From: Methylobacterium sp. Leaf465
GTDB lineage: Bacteria > Pseudomonadota > Alphaproteobacteria > Rhizobiales > Beijerinckiaceae
Assembly (NCBI RefSeq): GCF_001424705.1
Contig: NZ_LMRA01000003.1
Coordinates: 62,001-126,000 of the forward strand
Length of the DNA stretch: 64,000 nt
Direction of reading: 5' to 3'
Position numbers and translations under genes: made by a program. Below the pieces are notes generated by a model. That model had not been told where the DNA came from and ran no database searches. It saw nothing but the letters and a program-made list of their open reading frames with translations. Positions 8,646 through 17,317 of this stretch are shown here, piece by piece (the stretch's first letter is position 1; each line of letters starts with the position of its first letter).

Positions 8646-9524
8646 TCAATACATCGGCGTCCCGCCCGTGACCGGCACCAGCGCACCGGTCATGTAGCTG
8701 CCCTCCCGCGAAGCGAGGAGCACGTAGGCAGGGGCGAGTTCGGCCGGCTGGCCGGCGCGGCCCAGGGGCGTGTCGGCGCCGAGGGAGGCGATCTGCTCGG
8801 GGCTCTTCACGATGGGTTGGATCGGGGTCCAGACCGGGCCCGGGGCGACGCAGTTCACCCGGATGCCTTTCGGCGCCAGCAGGTTGGACAGGCCGATGGT
8901 CAGACTCGCGATGGCGCCCTTGGTGGCGGCGTAGACCAGCATGGTCTTGTCGGCGATCTTGGCCTGCTGGCTTGTGGAGTTCACGATGGCAGAGCTCGGC
9001 TTCATGTGCGGCACGGCGGCCTGGGCGAGGTAGAGCATCGCGAACACGTTGGCGCGGAACGAACCCTCGAGATCCTCCGGCGTCACGTCGTCGAGGTCCT
9101 CGTTGACCACCTGCGCGGCGGCGTTGTTCACGAGGATGTCGAGCCCGCCGAGTTCGGACACGGTGCGGGCGACGAGGTCGCGGCAATAGGTCGGGTCGCG
9201 CAGGTCGCCGGGCAGGAGCAGGACGCGCCGGCCCGCCTTGCGCACCCATTCGGCGGTGTCCTCGGCATCGGACTGCTCGACCGGCAGGTACGCGATCGCC
9301 ACGTGGGCGCCCTCGCGGGCATACGCGATGGCCACGGCCCGGCCGATCCCGGAATCGCCGCCGGTCACCAGGGCGACGCGGTCGGTGAGGAGCCCCTTGC
9401 CGACGTAGCTCGTCTCGCCGTGGTCGGGGGCCGGACGCATCCGCGAGGTCAGGCCCGGCCGTTCCTGTTGCTGGTCGCCGGGAAAGGGCGGCCGCGGGCC
9501 GGCGTCGCGGGGATCGATGGTCAT
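8646..9524 (-). CDS. SDR-family oxidoreductase (YghA/GS39-like)
   Basis: 292-residue classical short-chain dehydrogenase with the N-terminal extension (DPRDAGPRPPFPGDQQQERPG) typical of the YghA / general stress protein 39 subgroup. Seen: NAD(P) motif TGGDSGIGRAVA at ~55-66, NNAA, catalytic Ser in IVNSTS, YAATKGA (Y-x3-K), and C-terminal VTGGTPMY. Such enzymes are often stress-induced aldehyde/alcohol or sugar dehydrogenases; the substrate is unknown. It lies downstream of the terminator of the small gene at 9594-9812, so it needs its own promoter in the ~30-bp gap or read-through. Confidence 0.9.
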   Translation of the reverse strand: MTIDPRDAGPRPPFPGDQQQERPGLTSRMRPAPDHGETSYVGKGLLTDRVALVTGGDSGIGRAVAIAYAREGAHVAIAYLPVEQSDAEDTAEWVRKAGRRVLLLPGDLRDPTYCRDLVARTVSELGGLDILVNNAAAQVVNEDLDDVTPEDLEGSFRANVFAMLYLAQAAVPHMKPSSAIVNSTSQQAKIADKTMLVYAATKGAIASLTIGLSNLLAPKGIRVNCVAPGPVWTPIQPIVKSPEQIASLGADTPLGRAGQPAELAPAYVLLASREGSYMTGALVPVTGGTPMY

Positions 9525-9557
9525 CGGCGTCTGAGGCCTTCCGGGGCTGTCTTCAAC

Positions 9558-9586
9558 AAAAAGGGGCCCACCGGGCGGCGGGCCCC
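9558..9586 (-). terminator. Intrinsic terminator of the small gene at 9594-9812
   Basis: On the minus strand GGGGCCC, a 10-base loop, GGGCCCC and then TTTTT form a classic Rho-independent terminator, 7 bases after the stop codon. Among the terminator-like structures noted here it has the clearest uninterrupted U-tract. Confidence 0.85.
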
Positions 9587-9593
9587 GGGACGA

Positions 9594-9812
9594 TCAGGCG
9601 TCCGCGTCGTCGGCCTCGAGAATGGTCTCGAGGTCGCCCGTGAGGGCATCGAGCTGGTCGGGCGTCGCGCGGATCTTGAAGGTGGTTCCGTCCTCGGCCT
9701 CGACCGCGATCTCCACGTGATCGTCGACGCGTGCGGCCATGGCCTGCTTCAGGATGTAGGTCGTCACGTCCGGATTGGTCGTGTCCGTGGTCTTGTTCGT
9801 GGTCTTGGCCAT
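9594..9812 (-). CDS. Small acidic hypothetical protein
   Basis: 72 residues, starting MAKTTNKTTDTTNPDVTTY. ATG at 9812 is chosen because CAGGAGACGGCAGC places AGGAG 8 bases upstream; a longer frame to 9899 lacks such a site. The sequence is a beta-rich core (VEIAVEAEDGTTFKIRATPDQLDALTGDLETIL) with an acidic tail. It has no signal or membrane segment and no recognised family. Flanked by its own terminator, it is probably monocistronic. The compact, well-placed signals argue that it is real. Confidence 0.75.
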   Translation of the reverse strand: MAKTTNKTTDTTNPDVTTYILKQAMAARVDDHVEIAVEAEDGTTFKIRATPDQLDALTGDLETILEADDADA

Positions 9813-9899
9813 GCTGCCGTCTCCTGATGGGCTCCCCGGCAACGCGGCAGGGCCCTGGTCGGATCTGCGACCAAAGCTCCCGCCGGGCGCCGCAGTCAT

Positions 9900-11705
9900 C
9901 TACAGGCTCAGGCCCGACAGGGTGGCGGCGGCCTGGATCAGGGCCAGATGGGTCAGCCCCTGCGGCAGGTTGCCGAGATAGATGCCGCTGACCGGGTCGG
10001 CCATCTCCGAATAGGTGCCGGAATTCCGGTCGAGGGCCTTCACCAGGGCCTCGAACGCGGCTTGCGCTTCCGCCGTCTCCCCGAGCAGGGCCCTGGCCTC
10101 CACGAGCCAGAAGGTGCAGGCGAGGAAGCAGCCCTCCTCCGCCTCGGCGCCGGTGTAGCGGTAGTGATAGGGGCCGCGTCCGAGCTCCCGGTCGATGGCC
10201 CGGCAGGTGGCCGCGAGGCGCTCGGGGTTGCCGAAGCGGAAGCGAACGGCCAGCGTCAGGGAGGCATCGAGCTTCTCCGTGCCGGGATACATGACGTAGG
10301 ATTGCTTGGCCTCCGACCAGCAGTTCCGGTCGATCCAGTCCGCGACGCGGTCGCGGGCCCGGGCCCAGCGCTCGCGGCAGGTGCCCGGTAGGTGGCCGCC
10401 ATCGGCGAGTTCCACCGCCCGGGCCAGCGCCTGCCAGCAGCTGATCTTGGAGCCGGTGTAGTGCTCGGCCTCCGGCAACTCCCAGATGCCCGCATCCTTG
10501 AGCTTCCAGGATTCGGCGCATTGGTCGGCGAGCTGGGCGAGCAGCGTCCCGGTGCGCAGGTCAAGCATGTTGCCGTCGGCCACGAAGCGCTCGGCGGTCT
10601 CGAAGATGTCGCCGTAGATGCCGTGCTGGTGCTGGCCCGTGGCGGCGTTGCCGGTGCGCACGGGGCGCGAGCCGCGATAGCCCGGCAGATCGATGTCGCG
10701 CTCGCCGGGCACGCAGCCGCCGTCGAGGGTGTAGAGCACCTGCGCCCCGTGCTCGCCGATGTGGCGCATCAGCCAGGACAGGGCCGCGTTGGCCTCGGCC
10801 TGGGCACCCAGGCGCAGGAAGGCCTTGATGACGTAGCCGGCATCGCGGATCCAGGCGTAGCGGTAATCGTAGTTCTTGGAGCCGCCGATGCCCTCGGGCA
10901 GGGAACTCGTGGCCGCCGCCGCGATGGCGCCGGTGGGCGAGTAGAGCAGCAGCTTCAGCGCGAGGGCGCTGCGCTCGACCTGCTCGGCATAGCGGCCCCG
11001 ATAGGCGAGACGCTCGGTCCAGTCCCGCCATTCCTGGCACGAGACGTCGATGCGCCCGTCGATCTCGTCGATCGGCGCCACCACCAGGGGCTGGTTCTCG
11101 GCGGCCACGATGGCGACGACCTCGCGCTGACCCGCCCGCACCTCGACGGAGCCCGAGATGACGTGGTCGTTCTCCGTCTCGATCCGGATGCCGTCGCTGG
11201 TGCGGAACAGGCCCATCATGCCGGCCACGTGGAAGGCGGTGCCGTTGCTGTTGCCCGAGAGATAGGGGGCGGCCGTGTCGCCCCGCGTGCCTAAGACCAA
11301 GGCCACCCGGAAGCGCACGTGCCCCTCCAGACCCTCGATCCGGCGCGCGAGTTCCGCCCAGGGCAGGCGCCCGGCGGGGCCGCTGTTCAGGCTCTCGGTG
11401 AGGCGCGCGCGTCCGGTCTTCGTGGTGAAGACGGTCTCGTGGACGTTGCTGCCATCGCGGTAGCCGATCTCGGCGGTGAAGGGCTCCTCCGGCGTGATCG
11501 CGAAGTAGCCGCCCTCCTCCGGGCTGAGCATGCGGTCGAACAGCGGCGGCGAGTCGAGATTGGGACAGCACCACCAGTCGATGGAGCCGTCGGCCCCCGA
11601 GAGTGCCACCGAGCGGCCCTCGCCGATCGCCGCGTAGCCCTCGATCGGGAGAAATCCGTCGGTGCGGCCGACGGCACCGCCCTCGCGGGGGAAAGGCTTC
11701 AGCAC
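9900..11705 (-). CDS. GH15-family glucoamylase/trehalase-like enzyme
   Basis: About 601 residues. GH15 enzymes cleave alpha-glucosidic bonds of starch-like oligomers or trehalose with inversion. Seen in order: N-terminal beta-sandwich start FLPIEGYAAIGEGRSVALSGADGSIDWWCCPNLDSP, (alpha/alpha)6-barrel motif NYDYRYAWIRDAGY, GYRGSRPVRTGNAATGQHQHGIYGD, and EEGCFLACTFWLVEARALLG near the end, where catalytic acids of this family lie. The start is uncertain: GTG at 11705 with GAGG upstream gives the family length; the frame is open to 11984 but that extension looks non-native and runs through TetR-type operators. No signal peptide, so probably cytoplasmic (glycogen/trehalose turnover). Confidence 0.85.
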   Translation of the reverse strand: MLKPFPREGGAVGRTDGFLPIEGYAAIGEGRSVALSGADGSIDWWCCPNLDSPPLFDRMLSPEEGGYFAITPEEPFTAEIGYRDGSNVHETVFTTKTGRARLTESLNSGPAGRLPWAELARRIEGLEGHVRFRVALVLGTRGDTAAPYLSGNSNGTAFHVAGMMGLFRTSDGIRIETENDHVISGSVEVRAGQREVVAIVAAENQPLVVAPIDEIDGRIDVSCQEWRDWTERLAYRGRYAEQVERSALALKLLLYSPTGAIAAAATSSLPEGIGGSKNYDYRYAWIRDAGYVIKAFLRLGAQAEANAALSWLMRHIGEHGAQVLYTLDGGCVPGERDIDLPGYRGSRPVRTGNAATGQHQHGIYGDIFETAERFVADGNMLDLRTGTLLAQLADQCAESWKLKDAGIWELPEAEHYTGSKISCWQALARAVELADGGHLPGTCRERWARARDRVADWIDRNCWSEAKQSYVMYPGTEKLDASLTLAVRFRFGNPERLAATCRAIDRELGRGPYHYRYTGAEAEEGCFLACTFWLVEARALLGETAEAQAAFEALVKALDRNSGTYSEMADPVSGIYLGNLPQGLTHLALIQAAATLSGLSL

Positions 11706-11949
11706 GGTGCGGGCGACCTCGGGTGGTGAGCGGACGATACCGGCCGGGGCCGGGCGTGGCGCCACGGGCCGTCCGCGCACGTCGCGCGTGTCCGAACCGA
11801 GCCGACCGGGATCCTCCGCGGGGGTCTGCTCGAACCCGCGCGGCGGGCGGCCGTTCCGGTCCCGGCTTGCTTCATGTTGACACGGCGGCCCGCGGGGCAG
11901 GGCGCTCGTGGCCGTGAGACCCCATCGCCGTGCCCTTCCACACGGACAG

Positions 11950-11983
11950 AATGAACGCTCATTGACCAGTGAATGAACATTCA
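11950..11983. promoter_or_regulatory. Two phased TetR-type operator palindromes
   Basis: AATGAACGCTCATT (11950-11963) and TGAATGAACATTCA (11970-11983) are inverted repeats sharing the half-site GAATGAAC. Their centres are 20 bp apart, two helical turns, so two dimers could bind on one face. They stand 31 bases before the first gene of the operon that encodes the TetR protein. Both the sequence and the placement fit an autorepressed efflux operon. The 308-bp gap (11706-12013) also must hold the GH15 promoter. Confidence 0.7.
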
Positions 11984-12013
11984 ATACGACGATTGTGTCG
12001 GTTGGAGGATGCG

Positions 12014-12247
12014 ATGCAGCGGACGCACGAGGATTTCCCGTTCGAGGCGCTGGTGCGGAAGGCGCGGGCGCTCCTCGCGCCCGAGCACCTGCTGCTCGGG
12101 GCCGTGCTGGTGCTCGGCTGGGCCGCGCTCATCGCCTGGACCGGCAACGGCCCGGTCGGCTGGCAGGCCCGCCTCTGTGCCGATGCGGACGCCTCGGTCG
12201 CCGCCTGCCGGGTGGTCGCGCCGTCGGCGGACGGACGGGTCTCCTGA
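12014..12247 (+). CDS. Small single-pass membrane protein
   Basis: 77 residues (MQRTHEDFPFEALVRK...). One hydrophobic helix at ~24-40 (LLLGAVLVLGWAALIAWTG) follows a positively charged stretch. The rest carries two cysteines (LCADADASVAACRVV), suggesting a small exported disulfide loop. GGAGG at 12004-12008 lies 5 bases before ATG. The TetR gene starts 2 bases after its stop, so it leads the efflux operon. No family recognised; it might assist the pump or be a minor membrane protein. Confidence 0.65.
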   Translation: MQRTHEDFPFEALVRKARALLAPEHLLLGAVLVLGWAALIAWTGNGPVGWQARLCADADASVAACRVVAPSADGRVS

Positions 12248-12249
12248 CC

Positions 12250-12879
12250 ATGGCCTCGCCGGTCGGCACCCTCATCGACGCCCGCGCCAGCCAGGCCGCG
12301 CGCCGGGAACAGATCCTCGACGCCGCCTGCGCCTGTTTCGTGCGCAACGGGTTCCACCGCACCACGATGCAGGACCTCGCCCGCGAGGCCGGCATGACGG
12401 CGGGCAACTTCTACCACTACTTCCGCTCCAAGGAGGCGCTGGTCCTGGGCCTCGTGGAGCGGGAACGGATCAGCGGCGCCCAGCTGGTGACGCGCCTCCA
12501 GCAGGAGGGCGACCGGCGCGGCGCGTTGTTCGGCGTGCTCGGCCAGTATTTCGGCGCCCTGACCCGGGAGGCGGCGGTGCTGCGCCTGGAGATCTGGTCC
12601 GAGGGCACCCGCAACCCGGCCATCGCGGCGCTCACGGCGGAGACCGAGGCGGAGGCCCGGGCCTGGTTCGAGGAGACCTTCGCCGACCTCGCCACCGCGC
12701 CGGATTGCGATCCGGTGGCCCTCTACGCCCTGCTGGCGCCCCAGTTGAAGGGGATCGTCCTGAGCCGGGCCATCCTCCCCGATTTCGACACGGGGCTCGC
12801 CGTGGCGCAGCTCCAGGCCCTGATCGAGGCCGGGCTCGCCGGCCGCGCCCCCCTCCCCGCCGTGGAGCCCCGCCCATGA
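12250..12879 (+). CDS. TetR/AcrR-family repressor of the efflux operon
   Basis: 209 residues. N-terminal HTH domain at ~15-60: REQILDAACACFVRNGFHRTTMQDLAREAGMTAGNFYHYFRSKEALV, a textbook TetR signature. The C-terminal ligand domain is unspecific in sequence. ATG at 12250 follows the small membrane gene by 2 bases and the stop overlaps the adaptor start (ATGA), so regulator and pump are co-transcribed. It should bind the two palindromes at 11950-11983 and be released by a pump substrate. Confidence 0.92.
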   Translation: MASPVGTLIDARASQAARREQILDAACACFVRNGFHRTTMQDLAREAGMTAGNFYHYFRSKEALVLGLVERERISGAQLVTRLQQEGDRRGALFGVLGQYFGALTREAAVLRLEIWSEGTRNPAIAALTAETEAEARAWFEETFADLATAPDCDPVALYALLAPQLKGIVLSRAILPDFDTGLAVAQLQALIEAGLAGRAPLPAVEPRP

Positions 12880-14141
12880 CCGCCGCCCGCCTCGGCCTCG
12901 CCCTGCTCGCCCTGGCGCTGCCGGCCTCCGCAGCTCTCGCCGGCCCGGCCCAGCCGCCGGCAGGCTCCACCCAGCCGCCGGCCGGCGCGGCCCAGCCGGT
13001 CAAGGCCGGCCTCGTGCCGACGATCAGCGTGGTCGAAGCCAGGCGGCGCGAGATCTTCGAGTCGGTGGTCGTCACCGGCACCCTGGTCCCGCGCGACGAG
13101 ATCCTGGTGACGCCCGAGATCGAGGGCTACCGGGTCACCGAGGTGCTGGTGGAGGAAGGTGCCCGGGTGGCCCGGGGGCAGGTGCTCGCCCGTCTCTCGC
13201 GCGACCTCATCGACCGTCAGCTCGCCCAGCAGGCGGCCCTGGTGGAGAAGGCCGAGGCCGCCGTGCCCCAGGCCCAGAGCAGCATCGAGCAGGCGGAGGC
13301 CGCCGAGACCGAGGCGCGCCTCGCCTTCGAGCGGGTGCAGCAGCTCCTGAAGACCGGCAACGCCACCGCGGCCGTGATGGAGGGCCGCACCGCCAGCCTG
13401 CGCCAGGCCGAGGGCAAGCTCGCCTTCGCCCGCAACGGCCTGCGCATCGCCCGGGCCGACCTCGCCCAGGCCCGGGCCGTGCTGGAGGAACTGAACCTGC
13501 GCCTGGCCCGCACGGAGATCCGCGCGCCGGAGGCCGGCATCGTCAGTCGCCGCACCGCCCGGGTGGGCTTGGCCGCCTCCGCCTCGGCCGAGCCCCTGTT
13601 CCGCCTGATCGCCCGGGGCGAGATCGAACTCGAGGGCGAGGTCATCGAGACCAAGCTGCCGCAGCTGCGCGAGAACGCCCCGGCCTGGATCGACCTCGGC
13701 GACGGTGTCCGCCTGTCGGGCAGCGTGCGGACCGTCTACCCGGAGGTCGACCGGGCGACCCGCCTCGGCAAGGTCCGCGTCCGCCTGGAGCCGGATCCGC
13801 GCCTGCGCATCGGCACCTTCGCGCGGGGCGCCGTCGAGCTCGCCCGGACCCGCGGCGTGACCGTGCCGCAGGCCTCCGTGCTCTACGGCGGGGGCAAGCG
13901 CAGCTCCGTCCTCGTGGTCGCCGACGACGTGGTCGAGGCCCGCGAGGTCCGCACCGGCCTGTCCGACGACGACGACATCGAGATCCGCGCCGGACTCGCC
14001 GACGGCGAGCGCGTGGTGGCCCGCGCCGGCAGCTTCCTGCGCGACGGCGACCGGGTCCGCCCGGTGGCGCTGGCCGTGCCGGAGCCGGCCGTGGCCGCCG
14101 CCCCCTCCCCGCGCGAGACCGCCGAGGCCGGGACGCCCTGA
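12876..14141 (+). CDS. RND efflux periplasmic adaptor (HlyD/AcrA type)
   Basis: 421 residues. Signal peptide at ~1-22 (LGLALLALALPASAALA), then proline/glutamine repeats (QPPAGSTQPPAGAAQP), lipoyl/barrel-sandwich halves (TGTLVPRDEILVTPEIEGYRVTEVLVEEGARVARGQVLARL and ...RAPEAGIVSRRTARVG), a long alpha-hairpin (~100-190, Ala/Glu/Gln-rich coiled coil) and a beta-barrel/membrane-proximal end. It links the inner-membrane pump to an outer-membrane channel. No outer-membrane factor is encoded here, so a shared TolC-like protein is presumed. It overlaps tetR by 4 bases and precedes the pump by 48. Confidence 0.92.
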   Translation: MTAARLGLALLALALPASAALAGPAQPPAGSTQPPAGAAQPVKAGLVPTISVVEARRREIFESVVVTGTLVPRDEILVTPEIEGYRVTEVLVEEGARVARGQVLARLSRDLIDRQLAQQAALVEKAEAAVPQAQSSIEQAEAAETEARLAFERVQQLLKTGNATAAVMEGRTASLRQAEGKLAFARNGLRIARADLAQARAVLEELNLRLARTEIRAPEAGIVSRRTARVGLAASASAEPLFRLIARGEIELEGEVIETKLPQLRENAPAWIDLGDGVRLSGSVRTVYPEVDRATRLGKVRVRLEPDPRLRIGTFARGAVELARTRGVTVPQASVLYGGGKRSSVLVVADDVVEAREVRTGLSDDDDIEIRAGLADGERVVARAGSFLRDGDRVRPVALAVPEPAVAAAPSPRETAEAGTP

Positions 14142-14189
14142 CCGGGCGCCGCCTCGTCTCCCGATCCGAACCCCCCATCGAGCCGACGC

Positions 14190-17100
14190 ATGCGCCTGAA
14201 CATCTCCGCCTGGGCGATCCGCCACCCGATCGCGCCGCTCGTGCTGTTCCTGGTGCTGATCGTGCTCGGTCTCGTCAGCTTCCGCAGCCTCGCGGTGACG
14301 CGGATGCCCAACGTCGACGTGCCGATCGTCTCGGTGACGATCACGCAGAGCGGGTCGGCCCCCGCCGAGCTGCAGACGCAGGTCACGAAGTGGGTCGAGG
14401 ATTCCATCGCCGGGGTGCGCGGGGTCAAGCACATCACCTCGGCCATCACCGAGGGCTCCTCCGTCACCACGGTGGAGTTCCGCCTGGAGGTGAACACCGA
14501 CCGGGCCGTCAACGACGTCAAGGACGCGGTCTCCAAGATCCGCATCAACCTGCCCCGCACCATCGACGAGCCGGTGATCCAGCGCGTCGAGATCACCGGC
14601 CTGCCGATCCTGATCTACGGCGTGACGTCGCCCGGCATGACGCCGGCCGAGCTGTCCTGGTTCGTGGAGGACAAGGTCGCCCGCTCGCTCCAGGGCGTGA
14701 AGGGCGTCGGCGGCGTCGAGCGCGTCGGCGGCGTCGCCCGCGAGATGCGCGTCACCCTGCTCCCCGACCGCCTGCTGGCGCTGGGCATCACGGCGGCCGA
14801 CGTGAACCGTCAGCTGCGCCTGACCTCCGCCGACATGGCGGGCGGTCGCGGCGAGGTCGGCGGGCGCGAGCAGTCGATCCGGACGCTGGCCGCCTCGCGC
14901 TCGCTGCGCGACCTCAAGGCCACCTCCATCGTGCTCTCCGGGGGCCGCAAGGTCCGCCTCGACGAACTGGCGACGCTGGAGGATGCCATCGAGGAGCCGC
15001 GCACCTTCGCGCGCTTCAACGGCGAGCCGGTGGTCGCCTTCGCGGTCTCGCGCGGCTCGGGCGCCAGCGACGCCGAGGTCGCGGCCGGTGTCGAGACGCG
15101 CATCGCCGCGTTCAAGACCGCCTATCCCGACATCCGGTTCGAGACCATCGACTCCTCGGTGGCGGCCACCATCGGCTCCTACGATTCGGCGATGCACACC
15201 CTGATCGAGGGGGCGGCGCTCGCCGTGCTGGTGGTGTTCCTGTTCCTGCGCGACTGGCGCGCGACGCTGATCGCCGCGATCGCCCTGCCGCTCTCGGTCT
15301 TCCCGACCTTCTGGGCGATGGACGCGATGGGCTTCACCCTGAACGGCATCAGCCTGCTCGCCATCACGCTGGTCACCGGCATCCTCGTCGACGACGCCAT
15401 CGTGGAGATCGAGAACATCGTCCGGCACATGCGGCTCGGCAAATCGCCCTACCGCGCCGCCATCGAGGGCGCCGACGAGATCGGGCTCGCGGTCATCGCC
15501 ATCACGGCGACCCTGATCGCGGTGTTCGCACCGGTCTCCTTCATGGGCGGCATCGCGGGCCGCTACTTCATGCAGTTCGGCCTCACCATCGCGGTCTCGG
15601 TGTTCATGTCGCTGCTGGTCGCGCGCCTGATCACCCCGATGCTGGCCGCCTACTTCCTGCGCGACCACGACCACGAGGAGGCGAAGGAGGGCCCGGTGAT
15701 GCGCGCCTATGGCCGCGTCGTCGGCTGGTCGGTGCGCCACCGCGTCGTCACGCTGATCGTCGGCCTCGCGCTGTTCGCCGGCTCGCTGGCCTCCACCGGC
15801 CTCCTGCCCTCGGGGTTCGTGCCGAAGCAGGACAATGCCCGCACGCTGTTCATGGTCGAGCTCGCGCCCGGCGCCCGCCTGCCCGACACCGTCGCGGTCT
15901 CGGACCGGGTGGTGGCCCGTATCCGGGCCCTGCCCGAGGTGGTCTCGGTCTTCGTCGACGGCGGCCGCCAGGCCGGCGGCAAGAAGGAGACCCGGCTCGC
16001 CACCCTGATCGTCAACCTGACGCCGAAGAATCAGCGCTCCGCCAAGCAGGCCGCCATCGAGACCGAGATCGCCGGCCTGCTCGCCCAGGAACCCGACATC
16101 CGCTCCTGGACCCTGCGCGACGGCGGCCAGCGCGACCTCGCTCTCGTGGTCGGCGGACCCGATGTCGACGTGGTCACCGAGGTCGCCGCCCGGCTCCAGC
16201 GCGACATGGCGGCGATCCCCCACCTGGTCTCGGTGATGTCGACGGCCCCCCTCAACCGCACGGAGGTCCGCATCCGGCCGAAGGCGGGGGCGGCGGCCGA
16301 TCTCGGCGTCTCCACCGACGCCATCGCCGAGACCGTCCGGGTGGGCACCATCGGCGACATCGGGCTGAACCTGGCGAAGTTCAACGCGCCCGACCGGCAG
16401 GTGCCGATCCGGGTGCAACTGCCGGAGAGCGCCCGCGGCGCGGTCTCGCGTCTCGAGAACCTCAAGGTGCCGGCCAAGAACGGCGCCGCCGTGCCGCTGG
16501 CGGCCGTCGCCGACATCGAGCTCGACCAGGGGCCCGGCGCCATCGAGCGCTACGACCGCGTGGTGCGCGTGGCCGTGGAGGCCAACATGGAGGGCTCCGA
16601 CGCCCTCGGCTCCCTCATCGCCCAGGCGCTGGAGACCCCCACGGCCAAGACCCTGCCGCCGGGCGTCACCATCCGGCAGACCGGCGACGCCGAGATCATG
16701 GGCGAGGTGTTCTCGGGCTTCCTCATGGCGATGGGGGCCGGGATCATGATGGTCTACGCGGTGCTCGTGCTGCTGTTCGGCTCGTTCCTGCAGCCGCTGA
16801 CCATCCTGTTCTCGCTGCCCCTCTCCATCGGCGGCGCGATCCTCGGTCTGCTGATCCTGAACATGCCGATCTCGATGCCGGTGGTGATCGGCATCCTGAT
16901 GCTGATGGGGCTGGTGACGAAGAACGCCATCATGCTGGTGGACTTCGCCGTGGAGGAGATGGCCCGCGGCGTCGACCGGGTCACCGCCATCGTGGATGCG
17001 GGCCGCAAGCGCGCCCGGCCCATCGTGATGACCACCATCGCCATGGCGGCCGGCATGGTGCCCTCCGCCATGGCGCTGGGCATCGGCGGCGAGTTCCGCG

Positions 17101-17273
17101 CGCCGATGGCGGTGGCGGTGATCTCGGGCCTGATCGTCTCGACCCTGCTCTCGCTGGTCTTCGTGCCGGCGGTGTTCCTGCTCATGGACAGCCTCGGCGC
17201 CGTCCTCGGCCGGCTCCTCGGCCGCTTCGTCGGCGCGACGGACGAGGCGCCCCTCCCCGTCCCCCACGCCTGA
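14190..17273 (+). CDS. RND efflux pump, inner-membrane transporter
   Basis: 1027 residues, the standard RND length, with 12 membrane helices: TM1 near 14-30 (PIAPLVLFLVLIVLGLVSF), two clusters TM2-6 (~335-535) and TM7-12 (~850-1010), and two large periplasmic loops. The proton-relay acidic pair is seen in TM4 (GILVDDAIVEIENIV), with LMGLVTKNAIMLVDFA in TM10. Proton-driven export of drugs, solvents or hydrophobic compounds is expected; motifs fit the HAE1-like group rather than metal pumps. Together with adaptor and TetR it makes a complete regulated inner-membrane efflux operon. Confidence 0.93.
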   Translation: MRLNISAWAIRHPIAPLVLFLVLIVLGLVSFRSLAVTRMPNVDVPIVSVTITQSGSAPAELQTQVTKWVEDSIAGVRGVKHITSAITEGSSVTTVEFRLEVNTDRAVNDVKDAVSKIRINLPRTIDEPVIQRVEITGLPILIYGVTSPGMTPAELSWFVEDKVARSLQGVKGVGGVERVGGVAREMRVTLLPDRLLALGITAADVNRQLRLTSADMAGGRGEVGGREQSIRTLAASRSLRDLKATSIVLSGGRKVRLDELATLEDAIEEPRTFARFNGEPVVAFAVSRGSGASDAEVAAGVETRIAAFKTAYPDIRFETIDSSVAATIGSYDSAMHTLIEGAALAVLVVFLFLRDWRATLIAAIALPLSVFPTFWAMDAMGFTLNGISLLAITLVTGILVDDAIVEIENIVRHMRLGKSPYRAAIEGADEIGLAVIAITATLIAVFAPVSFMGGIAGRYFMQFGLTIAVSVFMSLLVARLITPMLAAYFLRDHDHEEAKEGPVMRAYGRVVGWSVRHRVVTLIVGLALFAGSLASTGLLPSGFVPKQDNARTLFMVELAPGARLPDTVAVSDRVVARIRALPEVVSVFVDGGRQAGGKKETRLATLIVNLTPKNQRSAKQAAIETEIAGLLAQEPDIRSWTLRDGGQRDLALVVGGPDVDVVTEVAARLQRDMAAIPHLVSVMSTAPLNRTEVRIRPKAGAAADLGVSTDAIAETVRVGTIGDIGLNLAKFNAPDRQVPIRVQLPESARGAVSRLENLKVPAKNGAAVPLAAVADIELDQGPGAIERYDRVVRVAVEANMEGSDALGSLIAQALETPTAKTLPPGVTIRQTGDAEIMGEVFSGFLMAMGAGIMMVYAVLVLLFGSFLQPLTILFSLPLSIGGAILGLLILNMPISMPVVIGILMLMGLVTKNAIMLVDFAVEEMARGVDRVTAIVDAGRKRARPIVMTTIAMAAGMVPSAMALGIGGEFRAPMAVAVISGLIVSTLLSLVFVPAVFLLMDSLGAVLGRLLGRFVGATDEAPLPVPHA

Positions 17274-17278
17274 GGTCA

Positions 17279-17312
17279 CGCGGGGCGCCCCCGGGCAAGG
17301 GGCGCCCCCGCG
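17279..17312. terminator. Strong hairpin between convergent pump and MFS genes
   Basis: CGCGGGGCGCCCC and GGGGCGCCCCCGCG can pair around CGGGCAA with a single bulged base. It lies 6 bases after the pump stop and just before the MFS stop on the other strand. There is no U-tract, so it is a terminator-like or mRNA-end structure rather than a textbook intrinsic terminator. Confidence 0.6.
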
Positions 17313-17317
17313 ACGGA

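Noticed and set aside
9900-11984. Longer GH15 protein starting at 11984
   Set aside because: The extra ~93 residues are unlike the family and would cover the TetR operators; GTG at 11705 fits the family length.
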